This document shows, in pieces, positions 16,223 through 21,075 of a stretch of DNA of 21,075 bases. The DNA is taken from positions 1 through 21,075 of the forward strand of contig JBOHWL010000176.1 in the NCBI GenBank assembly GCA_050736615.1. Reading direction: 5' to 3'. The stretch comes from JBOHWJ01 sp050736615. GTDB taxonomy: Bacteria > Desulfobacterota > Binatia > Binatales > Binataceae. Numbering within the stretch: the stretch's first letter is position 1; every line of letters starts with the position of its first letter. Position numbers and translations under genes: made by a program. The notes under the pieces were generated by a model. The model was not told where the DNA came from. It did not search any database and worked only from the letters and a program-made list of their open reading frames with translations.

Positions 16223-16969
16223 ATGAATCAGCAGTCCAGCCTCAATACCTTAAGCCTACTGAATGAATTACGGACTTTCGGAGAGTTGGCAAGATTCTAT
16301 CGTGAAGGAGCGCGGATTCCATCTCCGGCGCGGGGGTGCCAACGTTCCGTTCTGCTGATTCCTGGCTTCCTTGCGGGCGACGCCAGCTTGTATCCACTCG
16401 CGGATTGGATGCGTGCGCGCGGCCATCATGTTTTCTTCGCCGGCATTTTCACCAACGCGGACTGTCCCCAACGTGTACTGCAACGTCTCGGCGCCATTGT
16501 CGCGGATATGAGCGGACGGCGTCGCGATAGCCTCACCGTGGTCGGCCACAGCCTCGGCGGCATCTATGCGCGCGAGCTCGCCCGCCGTTATCCGGGCCAG
16601 GTCGAGCAAGTAATTCTGCTCGGCTCGCCGATTCATGATCCGTTGCATAGCTCCAATCCTTCCGTCCGCGCGATCGCGTTGTTCTGTGTGCGTGTCCAGG
16701 AAGCCCTGCGCGGATGTTCCGGCGACTTCGCCACGGTCTGTGGTGTCAATCGGCCCGAACCGCCGCCGGTGCCTGAGACGATTATCTATTCCAAGCGTGA
16801 CGGTGTAATCGACTGGCGCAGTTGCCTTGAATCCGGCCCCACGGTCGAAACGATCGAGGTCGACTCCACTCATTGCGCGATGCCGTACTGTCTGGAGACC
16901 TTGCGCATAATCGCGGCCCGGCTCGAACGTGACAAGCTCGAAGAAGAACCTTACGCGGCCGCCGATTAA
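16223..16969 (+). CDS. Alpha/beta-fold hydrolase (esterase/lipase-like)
   Basis: A 248-residue cytoplasmic-looking protein without signal peptide. The oxyanion region VLLIPGFLAGD (43-53) precedes the nucleophile elbow VVGHSLGGIYA (106-116) with Ser110. ILLGSPIHDP follows the next strand. The acid is in IIYSKRDGVIDW (Asp193 or Asp197), and the histidine is His217 (VDSTHCAMPY). This arrangement resembles PGAP1-like and triacylglycerol-lipase-type hydrolases; substrate is unknown. AGGAGGGGCGGAG stands before the ATG at 16223. The gene stands alone, facing the SDR gene tail to tail. Confidence 0.87.
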   Translation: MNQQSSLNTLSLLNELRTFGELARFYREGARIPSPARGCQRSVLLIPGFLAGDASLYPLADWMRARGHHVFFAGIFTNADCPQRVLQRLGAIVADMSGRRRDSLTVVGHSLGGIYARELARRYPGQVEQVILLGSPIHDPLHSSNPSVRAIALFCVRVQEALRGCSGDFATVCGVNRPEPPPVPETIIYSKRDGVIDWRSCLESGPTVETIEVDSTHCAMPYCLETLRIIAARLERDKLEEEPYAAAD

Positions 16970-16988
16970 CGGGCATCACCGGAGCCGA

Positions 16989-17033
16989 GCGGGCGAGTCA
17001 TTAATTTGGCCGAAGGCTCGCAGATTCGCCCGC
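16989..17033. terminator. Inverted repeat between convergent genes
   Basis: GCGGGCGA (16989-16996) pairs with TCGCCCGC (17026-17033) over a 29-base loop that itself contains GCGAG/CTCGC. It lies between the hydrolase and SDR stops and may slow readthrough from both sides. No T run is present, so the terminator call is tentative. Confidence 0.3.
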
Positions 17034-17100
17034 CCCACGGAGCCGTGTTTACAATGAGAATCGAGGCGGGCGCGGCTGGAGTCGCACGGTAGGTGAGTGG

Positions 17101-17865
17101 CTATTGCGCCATGAAGCCACCGTCTACGGGCATCGGCAATCCGGTCACGTAGGACGCGCGCTCCGAACATAGCCATGCCACCGCCTCGCCGATTTCCTCC
17201 GGTTCGCCCAGCCGTTTGAGCGGTTCGGAGCGCGCGAAGCGCTGCTCCATCTCGGTATTGCCGTGCAAAAGCCGCCCCATCATCGGCGTTCGAATCGGTC
17301 CCGGACATACCGCGTTGACGCGGATGCGCTCCTTGCCATATTCGAGTGCCGCGGCCCGCGTCAGTCCCGCCACGCCATGTTTTGCGGCCACATAGGCCGG
17401 CATCCCTTTGACACCCGCCAAGCCCGCACCCGAAGACGTATTTACGATCGCGCCGCCGCCGCCCTGCTTGAGCATCTGGGTGATTTCCGCCTTCATGCAA
17501 AGCCATACGCCGGTCAAGTTGATCGCGATGACGCGGTCCCAATCGGGCTCCGCCAAGGCATGGATAAGTCCGCGCTGGCCTTCGATACCGGCATTGTTGA
17601 AGGCGCAATCCAGCCGTCCGAAAGCATCGACCACTTTGGCCACCATGTTATTGACGTCGCTGGCCTTGGACACGTCACAGCGGACGAACACGGCTTCCGC
17701 GCCCGCCTGCTTGACCAGCTTGAGCGTTTCGTTGCCGCCTTCTTCCACAACATCAGCCAACACGAGCCGCGCCGCCTCGCGTGCGAAAATTCGTGCTGTC
17801 GCTCGTCCAATCCCGGAGCCCGCGCCAGTAATCAGCGCGACTTTGCCGTCAAGTATGCCCGCCAT
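17101..17865 (-). CDS. Short-chain dehydrogenase/reductase (classical SDR)
   Basis: A 254-residue NAD(P)-dependent oxidoreductase. The cofactor motif TGAGSGIG is at 13-20, with Asp38 at the end of strand 2 favouring NAD(H). NNAG is at 90-93, the catalytic Ser is in NTSSGAG (142-148), and YVAAK gives Tyr158 and Lys162. The C-terminal AVCPGPIRTPMM and SYVTGLPMPVDGGF are typical. This is the glucose/cyclohexanol-dehydrogenase-like group, whose substrates vary widely. The start at 17865 follows GGAGGGAATTAGC; six in-frame residues upstream are excluded. Nothing nearby fixes its pathway. Confidence 0.94.
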   Translation of the reverse strand: MAGILDGKVALITGAGSGIGRATARIFAREAARLVLADVVEEGGNETLKLVKQAGAEAVFVRCDVSKASDVNNMVAKVVDAFGRLDCAFNNAGIEGQRGLIHALAEPDWDRVIAINLTGVWLCMKAEITQMLKQGGGGAIVNTSSGAGLAGVKGMPAYVAAKHGVAGLTRAAALEYGKERIRVNAVCPGPIRTPMMGRLLHGNTEMEQRFARSEPLKRLGEPEEIGEAVAWLCSERASYVTGLPMPVDGGFMAQ

Positions 17866-18194
17866 GCTAATTCCCTCCATCAAGCCGCAATCGAATCCGA
17901 TCCCGGCGCGACCTTCGCAGACCAGCGGCCGCCCACATTCGGGCGCGTGTCCTTTCGATACCCGTCAGCTTGCTTCCGGGAAAACTTAAACTACCGCCGC
18001 CAAGGACATCAACATCGGCTGCGAATAGATCGCGAGTCGGCAATCCGTGATCGATATTGAGCACTGTGAAGCTCAAATTGGCAAGCTCCGCGCGGGGCTG
18101 GTTTGACCGCACGGCTCGGATGTCGTGGCGCCCGCTCAAGTCAACCGAGCCGTCCCGTCGCTAAGCCGTAAGCCGCCAGTGCCGAGGCAAGCAG
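17866..18194. other. Intergenic region, 329 bases, no supported gene
   Basis: It separates the SDR gene from the toxin gene, both on the minus strand, so it should contain the SDR promoter. A minus-strand open frame of 90 codons (17867-18139) contains a stretch with protein-like composition (LANLSFTVLNIDHGLPTRD), but no family is recognised and no ribosome-binding site was seen. It could be a gene remnant. Confidence 0.35.
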
Positions 18195-18620
18195 CTAATC
18201 CGCATTGTCAGCGGGTTCGAACGGATTTAGGCAGCGGACGCCGCTGCGCTCGATATCTTTCAGGTTCCGCGTCACCAGAGTCAGGCCGTGAGCCTCCGCA
18301 GTCGCTGCCAGTAACGAGTCCACGACAGGTAAAGCCTCGCGGGCGCTGAGACGGCCCCAGATTTGAGCGACTCTTTCGTCAATCCGTAGTACGCGCTCAC
18401 CGTACGAGTCGATGATCTCCTCGAGCCAGTTTTCGACGGCTGCGGGCTGCCGAGGATTTCGTGGGCGCAGTCGCTCGATACCCTGACGTATCTCCCCGAA
18501 AACGAGGACGCTGAGGAACAGTTCGTTGTCGCGGCCGGCTCGATACCACATGGCAACGTTAGGATTGCAGCGCCGGCCCTTGCTTACCTCTGAGATGACG
18601 TTCGTGTCGATCAGGTACAT
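18195..18620 (-). CDS. VapC-type PIN-domain toxin
   Basis: A 141-residue ribonuclease toxin of a type II toxin-antitoxin pair. The PIN active-site acids are all present: Asp5 (YLIDTNVISE), Glu43 (FGEIRQG), Asp101 (PVVDSLLAATA) and Asp122 after TRN (117-119). The family normally cleaves tRNA or rRNA when freed from antitoxin. The order FGEIRQGIERL and the Phd-type partner make it closer to the FitB/VapC group. Its ATG lies inside the antitoxin gene (10-base overlap), ensuring coupled translation. Nothing suggests inactivation. Confidence 0.93.
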   Translation of the reverse strand: MYLIDTNVISEVSKGRRCNPNVAMWYRAGRDNELFLSVLVFGEIRQGIERLRPRNPRQPAAVENWLEEIIDSYGERVLRIDERVAQIWGRLSAREALPVVDSLLAATAEAHGLTLVTRNLKDIERSGVRCLNPFEPADNAD

Positions 18621-18859
18621 TCGAAATCGACGACTCTCCCGATGCCACGCGACCGCCGAATCTCGACACCCTTGAGTGGCGCGGACGCCAGCAGTACCTT
18701 GAAGCTTTTACCGCCCGCGCGTAAGCGCCGATATTCATCCGCCGGAACGAGCACCGCGACGGGTTTTCCGTGACGGGTGACCGTCTGTGGTCCTTCCTTC
18801 AGCGTACGCTCGACCATCTCGCTGAAGCGCGCCTCCGCCTCTTGAATTTGCCAGTTCAC
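18611..18859 (-). CDS. Phd/YefM-family antitoxin
   Basis: An 82-residue antitoxin. The DNA-binding N-terminal half is typical: WQIQEAEARFSEMVERTLKEGPQTVTRHGKPVAVLVPADEYRRL, matching the Phd pattern 'W.lqeAK..FSelv..a...p..vt+hGkpvavl.s..eY'. The C-terminal tail (SFKVLLASAPLKGVEI onwards) would bind and neutralise the VapC partner. It starts with GTG at 18859. A symmetric operator lies 8 bases upstream, as expected for autoregulation by the antitoxin or the complex. It is the first gene of the pair. Confidence 0.92.
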   Translation of the reverse strand: MNWQIQEAEARFSEMVERTLKEGPQTVTRHGKPVAVLVPADEYRRLRAGGKSFKVLLASAPLKGVEIRRSRGIGRVVDFECT

Positions 18860-18866
18860 CCAAATG

Positions 18867-18886
18867 TAGTCTAGGCAGACTAGTCT
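18867..18886. promoter_or_regulatory. Operator palindromes of the toxin-antitoxin operon
   Basis: TAGTCT-AGGC-AGACTA (18867-18882) is a perfect inverted repeat with a 4-base spacer. Its right arm begins a second perfect 10-base palindrome, AGACTAGTCT (18877-18886). AGTCT/AGACT half sites thus occur three times in alternating orientation, 8 bases before the antitoxin start. Phd-family antitoxins bind such sites to repress their own operon and use adjacent sites for cooperative binding. Confidence 0.65.
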
Positions 18887-18975
18887 CTTGATGCCAGATC
18901 CAAATTCGGCAATCGTTTCGCCGCCCTCATCATCAGCATCTGACCGGACGCGACGCGTTCGCCGCCGCCATCATA

Positions 18976-19425
18976 ATGGTCGACGAGGTTGCGGCGGTGC
19001 TTCATGTGACTCGGCGTTGGATCATTAGGCGCGCTCGCAAGCTGCCGTTCGTCAGGCAAATGTCGCGGAAGAAATACGTCTGTTCGCGGATTCGGCTGCG
19101 GCAATGGCTCGCCAGCCGGCCTGATTCGCCAAGCGACAGGCGACGCAGAAATGCGGCACCGTTGGTGTCGTCGATGCGGCGCGACAGCAACGACGAAGCC
19201 ATGCTTCGCGAGGGTGCTGAAAACTCGCGGCGTTTCACTCCGGGAAAAAGGTGGTTCGACGAAAGATCAAATATCTCTGAAGTCGCGCCGACAGAATCCT
19301 CAGGGGCACCACTAAGATTGACGCCCCACAGAAATTGCGCGGTTCGCCTCGAGGTTAATCTCCAGATGAGGAATCACGATAGCGTGGGAATGTACTTTAA
19401 GAGTCGAGGGGACGGTCATTTCTAA
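18976..19425 (+). CDS. Excisionase-like helix-turn-helix ORF, boundaries uncertain, possibly damaged
   Basis: The first 48 of 149 residues resemble excisionase/MerR-type winged helix proteins: VDEVAAVLHVTRRWIIRRARKLPFVRQMS, then RLRQWLASR, matching the pattern 'tvdEvAa.L.vs..wv.r.a..lPf.r+...+..rf....l..wl'. Residues after about 50 are low-complexity and match nothing known. The ATG lacks a ribosome-binding site. A better-looking ATG at 18891 opens a different frame (+1 shift needed) that runs into the same helix-turn-helix, so the gene may be frameshifted or start at a non-ATG codon. It is divergent from the toxin-antitoxin pair. Excisionase-like genes usually travel with integrative elements. 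Confidence 0.42.
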   Translation: MVDEVAAVLHVTRRWIIRRARKLPFVRQMSRKKYVCSRIRLRQWLASRPDSPSDRRRRNAAPLVSSMRRDSNDEAMLREGAENSRRFTPGKRWFDERSNISEVAPTESSGAPLRLTPHRNCAVRLEVNLQMRNHDSVGMYFKSRGDGHF

Positions 19426-19429
19426 TGAT

Positions 19430-19497
19430 TCATAGGTCTACAAAGAGATCGATGAAGCGCAGTAGGCATTCGACGATGGCCCGGGTGTCCAGCGGAG
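19430..19497. other. Short spacer downstream of the deaminase gene
   Basis: The spacer between the HTH ORF and the deaminase stop has no hairpin with T run. A 23-codon minus-strand frame (19430-19501, TTG start overlapping the deaminase stop) is hydrophobic and protein-like, but too short to support. Confidence 0.25.
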
Positions 19498-19920
19498 TCA
19501 ACGACGCCTCTGCAGTTGGAAAGCATCGGGCAGGAGGGCAGCTAGACGGAAGATGCCGACGCCATCTACAACAACCTCTGCGTCAGCCGACATAAACTCT
19601 GCCATTACCTGCCTACACGCCCCGCATGGCATGGAATTGGCCGACTGGTCCGGTGACGCGTTTGGGCACGAGACCGCGAGCCTTTCGACATTGCGGGCGC
19701 CGGCGGCGACGGCGTTGAAGAGAGCTACGCGTTCCGCGCAAATCGCCAGTCCGTAACTGGCATTTTCGACGTTGCAACCGTCAAAAATCCGCCCATCAGC
19801 GACGAGGACTGCGGCTCCCACCGGGAATCCAGAGTACGGGCAATATGCGCGGCTGACGGCTCGCTGGGCCGCTCGGAGAAGTTCTACGCTAGTGTCAGGC
19901 GACTTTGAGCTTGGCGGCAT
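19498..19920 (-). CDS. cdd: Cytidine deaminase (homotetrameric Cdd type)
   Basis: A 140-residue zinc enzyme that converts cytidine or deoxycytidine to uridine or deoxyuridine. The length fits the small tetrameric class. All key motifs are present: YCPYSGFPVGAAVL (26-39), substrate-binding GCNVENASYG (48-57), CAE at 61-63 with zinc ligand Cys61 and catalytic Glu63, and PCGACRQ with Cys99 and Cys102. The gene starts inside the upstream 59-residue gene (26-base overlap), so it is translationally coupled to it. Placement behind a patatin-GAF gene, rather than with pyrimidine salvage genes, suggests a role tied to that operon, possibly nucleotide-pool change during phage infection; this is inference. 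Ordinary salvage remains possible. Confidence 0.93.
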   Translation of the reverse strand: MPPSSKSPDTSVELLRAAQRAVSRAYCPYSGFPVGAAVLVADGRIFDGCNVENASYGLAICAERVALFNAVAAGARNVERLAVSCPNASPDQSANSMPCGACRQVMAEFMSADAEVVVDGVGIFRLAALLPDAFQLQRRR

Positions 19921-20074
19921 CTTGCTCTATCTGCTGCACTTGCTCAGAAACATCAGCCACCCAATTGAGTTTTTCCCGTTTCACGAGTTCCTCTCCGCGC
20001 ACGTAAACGCCCGGAAAACCGCGTTGTATCACCCAGCCATTCTCTCTCAACGCCGCTAGAGTCTTCTCGTCCAT
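19895..20074 (-). CDS. Small protein of unknown function between patatin and deaminase genes
   Basis: A 59-residue protein beginning MDEKTLAALRENGWVIQRG and ending QDAAKLKVA. GGGAGGGG stands directly before the ATG, the best ribosome-binding site in this part of the window. The second half, from about residue 29, is charged and likely helical (EELVKREKLNW, then SEQVQQIEQDAAKL), which could form a short coiled coil. There is no signal peptide or membrane segment, and no family is recognised. The start is 24 bases after the patatin gene stop, and the deaminase ATG lies within its last codons. The tight packing indicates an operon and a functional link; a role as adaptor, inhibitor or antitoxin-like partner is guesswork. 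Confidence 0.75.
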   Translation of the reverse strand: MDEKTLAALRENGWVIQRGFPGVYVRGEELVKREKLNWVADVSEQVQQIEQDAAKLKVA

Positions 20075-20098
20075 GTTCCCCTCCCTGCCAATCTACTA

Positions 20099-21075
20099 TC
20101 ACGGACGCAGCAACGTGGCGAGTAGCGCCGATGCGTTTTTTGCTTGCATTCGGACAGACTGTTTGGAGAATTCCCCAAGCAACTCGTCGTCGCTGTCGAA
20201 ACTGAGAACCGCGACGAGTGGGTTCTCGATGTCAGGGCGATTCCCATCATACTTCTTCCTGTCAAATATTGGGACAGACAGTAGGGATCGAAGCGACTGG
20301 CGCACCGCCGCCTGCTGATATTTGTTCATTTTCCAGTTTGTGGCGAAGGTCTTCTTGGCGTCTTCTAAATCGCAGATCACTAGGTCATGTATCTTCCAGC
20401 ACAGACCGCAAGCGCCCCCACCAGCATCGAATTCGAGTCGATCGTCAGCATCGTTGTCCATGTTGAACGAATAAGCGATCCGAAGACGCGTCCTCGTCGT
20501 TTCGAGAGCAATATTAACCCGCAGATGAATGTTGGCTCTACCAAGAACCCCGAGCATCGCCGCATGCGCGGTTTGGAGAGCGGTGACCATCACAGTTTGT
20601 TCGCGTGGCACTTCCTTGAGGAAGAAGCTGCGCGCCCCGTCACGTCCCTCCAAATAGAGGTTATCTTTCTGAGCCTGGGAAAGATTGAAATCCAGCGTGC
20701 CCACAGTCACGAATAGCGGCACGATGTACATCTCTTCGATCTGGCGAGTCTCGAGGACCTCGTCACCGGCCAGTGTGACCGCTACCAACCTGCGGACGAA
20801 CTCCCAGCGCGACGGAGAATTTGCCGGGTGCGGGCGCTTCACAAGCTTGAAGCCGTAAGTGGGAGTGAATGGCCCTGCCACCTGTCTTTCCTCATCGAAG
20901 ACCCACGCAGGAAAATTGGAGAGTAGGCCGCCATCAACAAGCTCCATTACTCCTAAGCGGAGTGGTCGAAAGAAAAACGGGATACTGATGGAAGCGGCTA
21001 CCGCAAGTGCGACCGCATCCGTGGCATCAATAAATTTCTTGTTCGTCCGGCTGACGGGAAAGACCTTAATTGCTT
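20099..21075 (-). CDS. Patatin-like phospholipase with C-terminal GAF-like domain (5' end beyond window)
   Basis: The visible 324 residues are the C-terminal part; the frame stays open to the window edge. The patatin core is clear: ATDAVALAVAASISIPFFFRPLR, then ELVDGGLLSNFPAWVF with catalytic-dyad Asp47 (visible numbering) in DGG. The GxSxG serine would lie outside. From about residue 180 the pattern changes to a GAF-like fold: RANIHLRVNIAL, LRIAYSF, GGGACGLCWKIHDLVICDL, QSLRSLLSVPIFD and NPLVAVLSFDSDDEL. Patatins hydrolyse phospholipid acyl chains, and several act as membrane-destroying antiphage effectors. GAF domains bind cyclic nucleotides or other small ligands. The fusion suggests ligand-gated lipase activity (inference). 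G+C is lower here than in the core genes. Confidence 0.85.
   Translation of the reverse strand, partial: AIKVFPVSRTNKKFIDATDAVALAVAASISIPFFFRPLRLGVMELVDGGLLSNFPAWVFDEERQVAGPFTPTYGFKLVKRPHPANSPSRWEFVRRLVAVTLAGDEVLETRQIEEMYIVPLFVTVGTLDFNLSQAQKDNLYLEGRDGARSFFLKEVPREQTVMVTALQTAHAAMLGVLGRANIHLRVNIALETTRTRLRIAYSFNMDNDADDRLEFDAGGGACGLCWKIHDLVICDLEDAKKTFATNWKMNKYQQAAVRQSLRSLLSVPIFDRKKYDGNRPDIENPLVAVLSFDSDDELLGEFSKQSVRMQAKNASALLATLLRP

Noticed and set aside
17867..18139. 90-codon minus-strand frame upstream of the SDR gene
   Set aside because: Contains a plausible stretch (LANLSFTVLNIDHGLP) but no family, no ribosome-binding site, and it covers the likely SDR promoter.
19430..19501. 23-codon hydrophobic frame, TTG start overlapping the cdd stop
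   Set aside because: Protein-like (ends LRFIDLFVDL) and suggestively coupled, but too short and without a ribosome-binding site to call.

Overview
This window looks like chromosomal DNA from a GC-rich Gram-negative environmental bacterium. The evidence is an AcrA/AcrB-type efflux pair, a periplasmic MlaC-like lipid carrier, a YceI-type secreted protein and a lipoprotein signal. Gene density, codon use and the mix of Tad-like pseudopilins, CoA-transferase, SDR and ThuA genes would fit an uncultivated soil lineage (delta-proteobacteria-like or Binatia-like), but that placement is only an impression. No rRNA, CRISPR array or insertion sequence was seen.

Layout, left to right. 107-180 is a tRNA-Arg(CCT) with a repeat-rich flank. 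305-5463 is a minus-strand efflux block in transcription order tetR, acrA-like, acrB-like. 5464-6581 is a gene-poor kilobase with several regulatory-looking palindromes; its right end is a nested set of inverted repeats directly before a secreted Ig-domain lytic transglycosylase (6582-7994). 8019-8045 is a strong hairpin between convergent genes. 8120-8536 is a small Coa1-like membrane protein, followed by a ThuA-fold protein (8673-9485) converging on a YceI protein (9496-10122). 10392-12872 is a three-gene Tad-type operon: one TadG-like protein with a beta-helix tail and two TadE-like proteins with overlapping ends. 13129-15196 holds a methyltransferase and an acetyl-CoA hydrolase/CoA-transferase family gene in probable operon. 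Then come an orphan MlaC (15288-15935, minus), an alpha/beta hydrolase (16223-16969, plus) and an SDR oxidoreductase (17101-17865, minus).

From about 18.2 kb the content turns accessory. There is a Phd-VapC toxin-antitoxin pair with a clear operator palindrome, an excisionase-like helix-turn-helix ORF that may be damaged, and a minus-strand operon running in from the right edge. That operon encodes a patatin-like phospholipase with a C-terminal GAF-like domain (5' end outside the window), an unannotated 59-residue protein, and a cytidine deaminase whose start lies inside the small gene. Base composition drops there: rows 20221-20280 and 20461-20520 have 28/60 and 29/60 G+C, against 40/60 for row 14581-14640. 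A lipase effector, a small-molecule-binding type domain, a nucleoside deaminase, a toxin-antitoxin pair and an excisionase-like gene side by side suggest a mobile defence-type island. This operon is the best candidate in the window for an undescribed system.
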